NCBI GenBank assembly: GCA_026713285.1
Contig: JAPOOT010000248.1
Coordinates: 1 to 6,882, forward strand
Length of the DNA: 6,882 nt
Source: Gemmatimonadota bacterium
GTDB taxonomy: Bacteria; JAAXHH01
Direction of reading: 5' to 3'
Part shown: one piece after another, positions 1 to 6,305 of the stretch
Position numbering within the stretch: position 1 is the stretch's first letter
How the letters are laid out: each line of letters opens with the position of its first letter
Program-made: the position numbers and the translations under genes
Notes under the pieces: generated by a model
Seen by the model: the letters and a program-made list of their open reading frames with translations, nothing else
Database searches by the model: none
Told to the model about the DNA's origin: nothing

Positions 1-399
1 ACGCAGAAAGTGGAAATCAACGTTACGCCGGCAGATGCCCGGATCAAGATTCCGGATCGCATCGACCGGGACACGAATCCGTTTACGATCGAACTTCCGC
101 GGAATGAATCCCACCTGGTGGAAATCTCCAAGCCGGGCTACGAAACGAAGTGGATCGTCCTGCAGAAGGTCAAATTGCCTTCTGTTGTCATCGCAGACAT
201 CCTGCTCACCCTCGGCATCGGTCTCTTCATCGACATCTACTGGGGAACGTGGGAGGGCTTGAAACCTGCGAGGCTGGACGTGACGCTGGAACCCGAGACT
301 GCAGACGGCGGCCCCGTCGAAGTCCCTCTGTTCCTGGCCGAGTCCACGCTGAAAGTGCAGGACGGATCCGTCCTGATCAGGGTGCATACGCTGCGGTGA
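1..399 (+). CDS. PEGA-like envelope protein, 3' part (5' end outside window)
   Basis: The frame is open from base 1, so the gene begins upstream; a GTG at 10 is internal rather than a convincing start. The visible 132 residues open with a beta-rich stretch of the PEGA type: INVTPADARIKI, a turn with DTNPFTIEL, then HLVEISKPGYET. This matches the family pattern of a Pro/Asp turn, a hydrophobic strand and a conserved Gly-Tyr. A hydrophobic segment follows (LPSVVIADILLTLGIGLFID), then YWGTWEGLKPARLDVTLEP. That order resembles small lipoproteins in which a PEGA repeat precedes a glycine-rich segment and a short strand. PEGA domains are usually extracytoplasmic, but their biochemical role is mostly unknown. 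Any signal peptide or lipobox would lie outside the window. The gene converges on the reductase gene, 42 nt between stop codons, with no clear terminator hairpin in the gap. The family call is moderate; the exact function is unknown. Confidence 0.7.
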   Translation, partial: TQKVEINVTPADARIKIPDRIDRDTNPFTIELPRNESHLVEISKPGYETKWIVLQKVKLPSVVIADILLTLGIGLFIDIYWGTWEGLKPARLDVTLEPETADGGPVEVPLFLAESTLKVQDGSVLIRVHTLR

Positions 400-441
400 T
401 TTTGACGGTCTGGAATCTGGCACGGGAAGGTACACAGCCCA

Positions 442-1137
442 CTACGACCTGGTGCGCACCATCCGGTATCGCAGAAACAACTCCTGCCCGACCCGTCTGG
501 ATTCGATCAGTCTGAGTTTACGGATGCAGTCTACGGTGAAACCCGTACCGTCTGCCGCTGTCGGCGCGTTCCGCCCGCCAATCACCACGGGACACAGGGT
601 CAGGTACACCTCGTCCACCAGCCCGGCTTCCCAGAATGCCATATTGACCTCACCTCCGCCTTCCACGAGTAGCCGGGATATGCCGCGGTCATACAGCAGA
701 CGGCATAATTCACCAAGGTCCACGGCGTGACGGCCTGACCGGATGACCTCCGCCTTCGCTTTAAAGGGTAATATCCGCTCATCCGGCGCCTGGTTCGTGG
801 TCGCGATGATCCGTTCAACCTGGTCGTCTTTCCAATACCTTCCTTCGACGGGCAGCAACATGGTGCGGGACAGAATCACCGAGACGGGATGGGGCGATTT
901 TCCGGTTCGCACGCGCTCATCCCTCCGCCTGGCTGACCGTATCCTGACCGGCGGCTCCTCTGCGCGAAGCGTACCGGCGCCGATGAGTACGGCGTCGACG
1001 TCCGCCCTGATCTCGTCCATTAGCCCGCGGTCAATCTTGCTCGTGAATAGAACCGGATCGCGATGCTCCGTGGAGATCTTCCCGTCCAGGCTCATGGCGT
1101 AATTGAGCAGGATGTGGGGTCGTCGGTCCGGTTTCAT
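442..1137 (-). CDS. Stand-alone RibD C-terminal-domain reductase (pyrimidinone/DHFR-like)
   Basis: The 231-residue product covers one RibD_C domain, the NADPH-dependent reductase fold related to dihydrofolate reductase. In riboflavin synthesis this domain reduces the ribosyl side chain of the diamino- or amino-uracil phosphate intermediate. Visible hallmarks are LLNYAMSLDGKIST (about residues 10-23), DAVLIGAGTLRAEEP (48-62) and LLVEGGGEVNMAF (156-168) followed by GLVDEVYLTLCPVVIGG (172-188). The zinc deaminase half of bifunctional RibD (HAE and PCxxC motifs) is absent, as in archaeal/fungal-type reductases and many RibD_C paralogues of unknown substrate. The start is the ATG at 1137, which puts the NYAMS strand close to the N terminus as is usual. 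A TTG at 1152 would add five residues. Neither start has a clear Shine-Dalgarno sequence. No other riboflavin gene is nearby, so a true riboflavin role is only one option. The promoter at 1209-1237 would give a leader of about 65 nt. Confidence 0.88.
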   Translation of the reverse strand: MKPDRRPHILLNYAMSLDGKISTEHRDPVLFTSKIDRGLMDEIRADVDAVLIGAGTLRAEEPPVRIRSARRRDERVRTGKSPHPVSVILSRTMLLPVEGRYWKDDQVERIIATTNQAPDERILPFKAKAEVIRSGRHAVDLGELCRLLYDRGISRLLVEGGGEVNMAFWEAGLVDEVYLTLCPVVIGGRNAPTAADGTGFTVDCIRKLRLIESRRVGQELFLRYRMVRTRS

Positions 1138-1189
1138 TTCAAGTCGGTCCAATCGAGTGAGGAATCAGGAATCAGCCCATAAAATCGAC

Positions 1190-1218
1190 TTGACAGGTGA
1201 ACTTGAACAGTATATTAT
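1190..1218 (+). promoter_or_regulatory. Rightward sigma70-type promoter facing the STAS gene
   Basis: A perfect TTGACA (1190-1195) is followed by a 17-nt spacer and TATTAT (1213-1218), one of the two best promoter matches in the window. Transcription would start near 1225. The first convincing gene on this strand is the STAS gene at 1613, so the transcript would carry an unusually long leader or include a small untranslated RNA. The -10 is shared in part with the leftward promoter. Confidence 0.65.
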
Positions 1219-1222
1219 TCAA
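1203..1222. promoter_or_regulatory. Small dyad over the overlapping -10 elements (possible operator)
   Basis: TTGAA (1203-1207) and TTCAA (1218-1222) form an inverted repeat with a 10-nt spacer. It is centred on 1212/1213, where the two opposing -10 hexamers overlap. A protein bound here would block both promoters. The arms are only five bases and AT-rich, so chance is a real alternative. Confidence 0.25.
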
Positions 1223-1237
1223 CGCGCATTTCATCAA
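1209..1237 (-). promoter_or_regulatory. Leftward sigma70-type promoter for the RibD_C reductase gene
   Basis: Read on the minus strand, TTGATG (1237-1232) and TATACT (1214-1209) are separated by exactly 17 nt. Each hexamer differs from consensus in one or two positions. The predicted start is near 1202, giving an untranslated leader of about 65 nt to the ATG at 1137. Its -10 overlaps that of the opposing promoter by two bases. The assignment rests on sequence match only. Confidence 0.6.
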
Positions 1238-1612
1238 GACAAGACCGGATTCACCCCTTGGTGTGGCATCCGGTGGACGTTCTCGTTTATGCCGCTCGGT
1301 TTGATTACCCATTCCGGAGTTGCGGGACGTTCTTCCGGCGCCAGTACCCCGCCAAGTCAAGGTATATCATTCTTGATCCCTCTAATTTCGCTTGCAACTG
1401 CCCCTGTGCATGTGCGGATGGGCGTGCGGATTTAAACGGGTTCGGGGATTTTGCGACACACGACACCATGGAATGACCGGTCGACGGTCAACGAACGGAA
1501 CGTCCTTCCCGGTATGGCCGAAGCGTCGTTGGGATAGCGTTCAAATCGCGGGATGATTGCGGGGAAATCAGCAGATTTCCGCCCCGGTCCCGCTTGAGAG
1601 AGGCAGGAATCA
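1225..1612 (+). other. Long gene-free leader upstream of the STAS gene
   Basis: This stretch of about 390 bases lies between the predicted rightward start and the GTG of the STAS gene. I see no convincing protein gene in either direction: the open frames are short, lack good ribosome binding sites and resemble no family I know. It contains a short inverted repeat, TGACCG/CGGTCA (1474-1490, 5-nt loop), and a stronger hairpin at 1561-1583. A weak second promoter-like pair, TTGGGA (1529-1534) and GATGAT (1552-1557) with a 17-nt spacer, could instead provide a short leader. It matches no riboswitch class that I can recognise. Confidence 0.4.
1561..1583 (+). promoter_or_regulatory. Stem-loop in the STAS gene leader
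   Basis: GGGGAAATC (1561-1569) pairs with GATTTCC plus CC (1574-1583) across a four-base AGCA loop, with one bulged G at 1581, giving a nine-pair stem. No U-tract follows, so it is not an intrinsic terminator. It ends about 30 bases before the GTG start and leaves the ribosome binding site (AGGA at 1605-1608) free. It could stabilise the mRNA or form part of a leader structure; function is inferred only. Confidence 0.4.
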
Positions 1613-1954
1613 GTGAAAGTCAGAGAGTTAAAGCACGGTGACGTCACGGTGCTGGAATTGAGTGGCCGCATGGCCGAGGGAAGGGACACCGACGCCCTGA
1701 GCGAGCGTATCAACAAACTGGCCGACAATGGCTCCAGGAAGATCATCTTCGATCTGAGCAAGGTGCACTGGATCGACAGTTCGGGCCTGGGTCTCCTCAT
1801 CCGCGCATACACCCGCATGCAGAAGGTCGGCGGGGACCTCAAGCTCGCGCGGGTGACCCGCAGCGTCAGCAGCCTTCTCCAGATGACGAAGTTGACCACC
1901 GTGTTCGCCGTCCACGATACGCTGGAAGGCGCCATCGAAGCCTTCGGAACCTGA
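1613..1954 (+). CDS. STAS-domain anti-sigma factor antagonist-like protein
   Basis: The product of 113 residues is a single STAS domain, the usual length for SpoIIAA/RsbV-type proteins. In that family the unphosphorylated protein binds an anti-sigma factor kinase and frees the sigma factor, while phosphorylation of a conserved serine switches it off. Visible features are an initial strand (VTVLELSGRM, about 11-20), strand KIIFDLSKVHWIDSSGLGLLI (43-63) and a C-terminal half with GGDLKLARVTRSVSSLLQMTKL. The phosphorylation motif D55-S56-S57-G58 is intact; S56 aligns with the phosphoserine of SpoIIAA. Translation starts at GTG 1613, with AGGA at 1605-1608 and a GAGAGAGG tract just upstream. No cognate HATPase kinase, PP2C phosphatase or sigma factor is in the window, so the partner is unknown. 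The methyltransferase gene starts 31 nt downstream on the same strand. Confidence 0.92.
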   Translation: MKVRELKHGDVTVLELSGRMAEGRDTDALSERINKLADNGSRKIIFDLSKVHWIDSSGLGLLIRAYTRMQKVGGDLKLARVTRSVSSLLQMTKLTTVFAVHDTLEGAIEAFGT

Positions 1955-1985
1955 ACCGGGTAATCCAGGTAACCCAATACCTACT

Positions 1986-2882
1986 ATGTCTGAACAACCC
2001 CCCGGTCAGGTTCAGATACATGGCAGCCGAACGGCCGAACTCGTGGCGGTAAGCCGTGCGCGGCATCTCCTCCGGCACAAACCACCCTACATCTTCAACG
2101 ATCCCTTCGCGTTCCGTTTTCTGAGCAAGCGGTGGCAACGGATCCTCGGTTCCAGACTGCGCGACATGTTTGTATCAAAGGTACTGCTGCGCAGGCTCAT
2201 GCCGATCACCACACAACCCCTCACGCGGGCTCGATTTACAGAAGATCGCCTGCTGGCGTCGATCGAAAAGGGCGTGAGACAATACGTCATACTCGGCTCA
2301 GGCTATGATACCTTCGCGCTGCGTCATCCACGACTCGGCGTAACCATCTACGAAATCGATCTCGCATCTACGATCGCCCTCAAAAGGGAACGGGCCCGCG
2401 CGGCCGGACTGGCGTTTCCAGACTGTGTGCGGCACATTCCTTTCGACTTTGAAAAAGACGATCTCGAAGACAAGTTGACCGCCCATGGATTCGACCCGGG
2501 CAAAACGTCTTTCTTCAACTGGCTGGGCGTGACCTATTACCTTTCACGGGAAGCGATTCAAGACACGCTGAATCACGTGGCCGGCATTGCCTGCCCCGGT
2601 TCCGGGATCGTCTTCGATTACCTGGCAGAAGACGGCAGCATCCCAGATGAAAAACGCCCGCTGGCGATCAGCCTGAAGAACTATGTGGGCAAACTGGGCG
2701 AACCCATGATTACGTCCTTCGATCCGGACAGTGTGGAATCGGAGTTAAATGTCCATGGGCACTGGGAAGTCGTCTGTAACGATTCTCCGGACGATCAGCA
2801 CAAGCGGTACGTGGAAGGACGTAGCGACGTGTTCGCCTTGCCACCGCTGTTCTGGTGCCTGAATCTGAGCAGGCGTAGTTGA
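1986..2882 (+). CDS. Class I SAM-dependent methyltransferase (TIGR00027/LCMT-like)
   Basis: The 298-residue product has the signature order of the leucine carboxyl methyltransferase-like (PPM1/LCMT, TIGR00027) group. These are SRTAELVAVSRARHLL (14-29) and NDPFA (38-42), then RARFTEDRLL (81-90), glycine-rich motif I VILGSGYDTFALR (101-113), the acidic pair in YEIDL (E123, D125) that should hold the SAM ribose, and FFNWLGVTYYL (176-186). Length is typical. Family members methylate carboxyl or hydroxyl groups of proteins or small molecules, and most bacterial ones have no known substrate. It is probably cytoplasmic, since there is no signal peptide or membrane segment. The ATG at 1986 has only a poor ribosome binding site, so it may depend on translation of the STAS gene 31 nt upstream. 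The last five codons (LSRRS) and the stop lie in the first unit of a tandem repeat. No intrinsic terminator is visible after it. Confidence 0.9.
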   Translation: MSEQPPGQVQIHGSRTAELVAVSRARHLLRHKPPYIFNDPFAFRFLSKRWQRILGSRLRDMFVSKVLLRRLMPITTQPLTRARFTEDRLLASIEKGVRQYVILGSGYDTFALRHPRLGVTIYEIDLASTIALKRERARAAGLAFPDCVRHIPFDFEKDDLEDKLTAHGFDPGKTSFFNWLGVTYYLSREAIQDTLNHVAGIACPGSGIVFDYLAEDGSIPDEKRPLAISLKNYVGKLGEPMITSFDPDSVESELNVHGHWEVVCNDSPDDQHKRYVEGRSDVFALPPLFWCLNLSRRS

Positions 2883-3000
2883 CCAGGACCGGGTGCAGGC
2901 GTAGATGACCAGGACCGATGCCTGAGCAGGTTTAGATGACCAGGTCCTGGGCAAAGCGACGAACAGGTCCGACGGCAATGCAATGACCAGGTTCGGGTCC
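2865..3000. repeat. Degenerate tandem repeat spanning the end of the methyltransferase gene
   Basis: The core TGACCAGG recurs at 2880, 2906, 2937 and 2984. Units one and two (2869-2891 and 2895-2917) share 22 of 23 bases, and a third (2926-2947) is more diverged. The nine bases CTGAGCAGG occur both in unit one (2865-2873) and before unit three (2922-2930). The last unit keeps only ATGACCAGG with some flank (2983-2996). Spacing is irregular (26, 31 and 47 bases). The gene's TGA stop is inside the first unit, so the array looks like partial duplications of the gene's own 3' end. It does not form a clear hairpin. Confidence 0.7.
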
Positions 3001-3129
3001 GGGCGCGGGAACGGTACATCGAGATTAAAAAAAGTGCTGTCAGCCAACCGGACGTGATGACGAACGGTGTTAGCAAACGGGTATCCGCACAGTGTAGAGA
3101 ACACGCATGCAACGCGAGGATATGTCCTT

Positions 3130-3153
3130 AATTCCCTTGACGAGTTGGGAATT
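3130..3153. promoter_or_regulatory. Perfect 7-10-7 dyad over the receptor -35 (candidate operator)
   Basis: AATTCCC (3130-3136) and GGGAATT (3147-3153) are perfect inverted copies separated by ten bases. The TTGACG -35 hexamer is inside the spacer. This position would let a dimeric regulator block RNA polymerase. It does not resemble the Fur consensus. The regulator is unknown, and binding is inferred from symmetry and position only. Confidence 0.5.
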
Positions 3154-3165
3154 TATACATATACT
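3137..3165 (+). promoter_or_regulatory. Sigma70-type promoter of the TonB-dependent receptor gene
   Basis: TTGACG (3137-3142) and TATACT (3160-3165) are separated by 17 nt, each one base from consensus. They sit in an AT-rich island that contrasts with the GC-rich surroundings. The start would be near 3172, giving a leader of about 70 nt to the ATG at 3242. This argues against a translation start at 3107, which lies upstream of the promoter. Confidence 0.7.
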
Positions 3166-3196
3166 TTTTGTCCAACCAATACTTTTTGTCCAACCA
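3161..3196. repeat. Perfect 18-bp tandem duplication at the receptor promoter
   Basis: The 18-mer ATACTTTTTGTCCAACCA occurs twice without a gap (3161-3178 and 3179-3196). The first copy begins one base into the -10 hexamer, so the duplication repeats most of the -10 (as AATACT) and the initial transcribed region. The identity of the copies suggests a recent duplication or a maintained double binding site. Confidence 0.85.
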
Positions 3197-3230
3197 AATT
3201 ATTACAATTCATCAATATTTCACACAGATT

Positions 3231-3236
3231 GGCGGA
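3231..3236 (+). promoter_or_regulatory. Weak ribosome binding site for the receptor gene
   Basis: GGCGGA ends five bases before the ATG at 3242. It is a modest Shine-Dalgarno match, but it supports this start because the residues that follow form a normal signal peptide. Confidence 0.45.
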
Positions 3237-3241
3237 CTGTC

Positions 3242-6211
3242 ATGTACAAAACGAGTATGCGTTCATTTGCCTTGATTGCCTTCGGCTGGCTTTGTCTGGC
3301 CGGCATGCCGCCTTACTCCAACGCTTACGCGGATCAACAGGAGGAAGCGGAGCTGGATTCCCTCTTCCTGCTGCCCGTAATCGAGGCGGAGACGATTGTC
3401 GTGACAGGTACGGCTGTCCGGGAATCCCCGATTGAACTCCCCTATGCCGTCGCCCGCATCGACCGATCGGCACTGGCTGAACAGGGGGCGCCATCCATGG
3501 TCGACCTGTTCAAGAACCTGAGTGCGAGCAGCGGCGTCATCGGCGAGGCCAACAGCTGGTACAACGCGCAGTCGGGAGACATCCCCGAAACCGTGGCGAA
3601 CATCAACCTCCGCGGCCTCGGCGCTTCGCGCAGCCTGGTGCTGCTCAATGGCCGCAGGCAGACCTACGTCGCGGGCCGGCTCGTCGGGGGCCGGTTTGTC
3701 GACGTGAACGCTTTCCCGTCCATCTCCATCGAACGGCTGGATATCCTGAAGGAAGGCGCGGGCGCCGTATATGGATCGGATGCGATCGCGGGCGTCGCCA
3801 ACTTCATCACGCGAAGCGGTTTCGAAGGTTTCGAGCTGGATGTGTCCTATGATTATTTCGACTCCGCCGGAGACGCCATGCTGGGCGGCATCTGGGGCGG
3901 CAAAGTCGGCGATTCCCACCTGGTGGTATCCCTGGAACACAAGCGCCGCCAGAACCTGCGCGCCGAAGAGCGGGACTGGGCGCTGCGTCCCTTTCCGAAC
4001 TACGGATGGGGCTGGTCCTGGTACGGGAATCCGGGAGCTTTCATCATACCGGACGGGAATATAACTGACGAGGCCGTACTTTCCGGCGAACCTCGATTCG
4101 TCGATCCGGGTTGTGAAGGCCTGGGCGGTTACCAGGTGGGCGCCAGTACGTGCCGCTTCCGCTACCAGCCCTGGGACAGCATCATCGAAAAACTCCAGCA
4201 CACCCGGGGGTTCGCCGAGCTGAACGGTTCATTCGGCGAAACGACGTATCACGTGGAAGCGCTCTACCATGACGCACGGGTACCCGAGTGGGAGACGACC
4301 CCTTCGTTTCCGCCCATCGCCTTCTATGACGGCGTGCAGCAGGTACCTGTCGATCATCCCGGACGCGTGGCCTTCGTCGCGGAGAACCCCACCTATACGA
4401 ACGCTAGCGGAGATGTGCTGGACCTTACCGGCGACCAGCCCTGGTACTTCTTCGGCCGCCTGGTCGGAAACGCCGGACCCGGACGCGTCCAGAGCAGGGA
4501 GTCCGTTACCCGCCGCCTGGCCGGATCGCTTGCCGGACCGATAGGCGAGTCCAACATCAGCTACGATCTCGGTATATCTTATTCGGATACAAAGGGCACG
4601 GTCCGCCAACCCGCGGAATACGCGTACCGGAAGTTCCTGGCATTCCGCGGTTACGGCGGTCCGAATTGCGGCGTCGGGGTCGTCCCGGATCCCAACGCGC
4701 CTTCAGGCCTGGCCCTCGGAACTATCCCCAGCGGCGTTCTGCCGGGATCGGGGAACTGCTCGTACTTCAATCCCTTCAGCAATGGCATCCAGTTTTCGGC
4801 GCAACCGGACGCACCCTATACGGACAGCGCCAATCCGAATTACCGCGCCGACCTCGCGCACAGTCCCGAACTGCTCGGTTGGATAAACGAAAAAGTCGCC
4901 ACAACCAGCGAGGCCAGCCTGCTGGTGCTGGACGGTCTGTTGAGCGGTGTGCTGAAGGAAGACGTCGCCAGCTACGCCGCGGGGTACCAGTTGCGCCGCG
5001 TCGATGTCTCCGCCGTGCCCAATGCGCCCGGCGACCTCTCCCGGAATCCCTGCCGCATACCGGGGGATACGAGCTGTGATATTCAGACCGGGTCCTTTAC
5101 CTTCACATCGGGTATACATCCATATGAAGCCAATCAGACGACCCACGCGGTTTTCGCCGAACTGGCGCTCAAGTACAGCGATTGGCTGGATACCCAGGCG
5201 GCGCTGCATTTCGAGGATTACGGCTTCGCGAACAGTCTGGACCCGAAAGTCTCCCTGCGGGCGCAGTTGAACGATAATCTGGCTCTGCGGGGCACGGTGC
5301 AGACTACGTTCCGAACACCCTCGGTGGACGATCTGAATACAGACGTAGTCATCTACACGGCTTACGTCGGACCGACGGGCGCCTGGAAGGCCATTGAAAA
5401 CCGGGGCGTGGAAGACCTCGAACCGGAAGAAGCGTTTACCTATAACATCGGCGTGATCATAGAAAACGACACCGGTTTCGAAGTGGCGGTGGATTACTGG
5501 AATTTCGACTTCAACAATCCCATCGGCGTCATTCCCGATGCCGCCCTGGCGGCGGCCTACGTGGATCCGTCAACCCGCGCCGCGGTGCAGGACCGGATTT
5601 ACTGTCCCGGCAATCGAAACGACGGGAGTTGCGCTCCGGGTGACATGGAACGGATCAGGATCAACCATATCAACTGGCCCGGCCTCAAGACCTCGGGGAT
5701 CGACTGGCATATCGGCGCGCGACAGGTTGTGGGCAATGGCGCGGTCGACGCCCATCTGGACGGCAGTTACACGCTGGACTATACCATCGAACCGCTGATG
5801 CACAACGGCGTGGAACTGGTCGGCGAGAATAAGGCCGTGGGTTTCCTCAACGCGACGAATCCCCTAGCGCCGCCGCTGCCTCCCCTGCGTCTGAACGCGT
5901 CCGTCGGTTACCACTGGAGTGATTACAGCGCCATCGCCAGGGGACATTACATCTCCTCGTACGAGAATGGGGACTGGTGGTTCGATACGGGGCCCGCGGG
6001 CGAAGACTGGACCCGGATCGACTCGTTCCTGACCTTCGATATGAATTTCCAGTGGCGGATACCCGACTCGGGTGTGGTCGCCACCCTGTCGTTGTTTAAC
6101 CTGACCGACGCGCCGCCGCCCTATGTGAATCAGGAACTGGCATTCGACGCGCTGACCCATGATCCGAAAGGAAGGCGTTTCAAGCTGGGGCTGACGTACC
6201 AGTTCCAGTAG
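3242..6211 (+). CDS. TonB-dependent outer-membrane receptor
   Basis: This gene codes for a 989-residue TonB-dependent receptor, a 22-strand outer-membrane barrel closed by an N-terminal plug that imports scarce ligands using energy from TonB-ExbBD. A signal peptide (charged start, core FALIAFGWLCLAG, likely cleavage after AYA at 30) is followed by a TonB-box-like ETIVVTG (50-56). The plug (about 62-191) contains NINLRGLGASRSLVLLNGRR and RLDILKEGAGAVYGSDAIAGVANFIT. Later barrel hallmarks are TTFRTPSVDDLN and DLEPEEAFTYNIGV. All eight mature cysteines fall in four close pairs (291/304, 476/506, 604/612, 788/797), probably disulfides in external loops. The NCSYFNPFSN loop recurs in a large receptor subfamily without an assigned substrate. 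The chain ends YQFQ, one residue past the usual terminal aromatic. The ATG at 3242 is chosen over 3107 because the promoter lies between them and the signal peptide then starts normally. The ligand is unknown. Confidence 0.95.
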   Translation: MYKTSMRSFALIAFGWLCLAGMPPYSNAYADQQEEAELDSLFLLPVIEAETIVVTGTAVRESPIELPYAVARIDRSALAEQGAPSMVDLFKNLSASSGVIGEANSWYNAQSGDIPETVANINLRGLGASRSLVLLNGRRQTYVAGRLVGGRFVDVNAFPSISIERLDILKEGAGAVYGSDAIAGVANFITRSGFEGFELDVSYDYFDSAGDAMLGGIWGGKVGDSHLVVSLEHKRRQNLRAEERDWALRPFPNYGWGWSWYGNPGAFIIPDGNITDEAVLSGEPRFVDPGCEGLGGYQVGASTCRFRYQPWDSIIEKLQHTRGFAELNGSFGETTYHVEALYHDARVPEWETTPSFPPIAFYDGVQQVPVDHPGRVAFVAENPTYTNASGDVLDLTGDQPWYFFGRLVGNAGPGRVQSRESVTRRLAGSLAGPIGESNISYDLGISYSDTKGTVRQPAEYAYRKFLAFRGYGGPNCGVGVVPDPNAPSGLALGTIPSGVLPGSGNCSYFNPFSNGIQFSAQPDAPYTDSANPNYRADLAHSPELLGWINEKVATTSEASLLVLDGLLSGVLKEDVASYAAGYQLRRVDVSAVPNAPGDLSRNPCRIPGDTSCDIQTGSFTFTSGIHPYEANQTTHAVFAELALKYSDWLDTQAALHFEDYGFANSLDPKVSLRAQLNDNLALRGTVQTTFRTPSVDDLNTDVVIYTAYVGPTGAWKAIENRGVEDLEPEEAFTYNIGVIIENDTGFEVAVDYWNFDFNNPIGVIPDAALAAAYVDPSTRAAVQDRIYCPGNRNDGSCAPGDMERIRINHINWPGLKTSGIDWHIGARQVVGNGAVDAHLDGSYTLDYTIEPLMHNGVELVGENKAVGFLNATNPLAPPLPPLRLNASVGYHWSDYSAIARGHYISSYENGDWWFDTGPAGEDWTRIDSFLTFDMNFQWRIPDSGVVATLSLFNLTDAPPPYVNQELAFDALTHDPKGRRFKLGLTYQFQ

Positions 6212-6261
6212 TGGTGTGCGGGGAATCAATGAAGGTGGGCGTTGATGCGTCCTTATAGTCC

Positions 6262-6298
6262 AAAGCCCGGATCGCTCTCCTGAGCAGTCCGGGCTTTT
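6262..6298 (+). terminator. Intrinsic terminator after the receptor gene
   Basis: AAAGCCCGGA (6262-6271) pairs perfectly with TCCGGGCTTT (6288-6297). Inside, GCTC (6274-6277) pairs with GAGC (6282-6285) around a TCCT loop, and a TTTT run closes the 3' side. It starts 50 bases after the receptor stop. The AAA on the left arm would give a short U-tract on the other strand, so it may also stop the convergent transporter transcript. Confidence 0.88.
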
Positions 6299-6305
6299 CT
6301 ATGTT

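Noticed and set aside
1172..1360. Minus-strand open frame upstream of the reductase gene
   Set aside because: It runs across both promoters and lacks a start signal or any recognisable domain.
1351..1380. TCAAG/CTTGA inverted repeat in the leader
   Set aside because: Five-base arms around a ten-base loop with no flanking signal are expected by chance.
1258..1476. Possible small cysteine-containing protein in the leader region
   Set aside because: It starts at TTG without a ribosome binding site, resembles no family and has no codon pattern to support it.
3018..3040. Run of seven A, possibly the U-tract of a minus-strand terminator
   Set aside because: No adequate stem lies next to it on the minus strand, and no minus-strand gene would need one here.
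2745..3104. Minus-strand open frame across the repeats after the methyltransferase
   Set aside because: Its repetitive peptide simply reflects the DNA repeat, and it overlaps the end of a real gene.
3107..3241. N-terminal extension of the receptor, with start at 3107 and an in-frame FVQP peptide duplication
   Set aside because: The stretch contains a near-consensus promoter and AT-rich repeats, and it would bury the signal peptide 45 residues inside the protein. The start at 3242 explains all of this better.
3263..4201. Open frame of 312 codons on the minus strand inside the receptor gene
   Set aside because: It lies fully opposite conserved receptor coding sequence, has no family resemblance and is typical of antisense frames in GC-rich genes.
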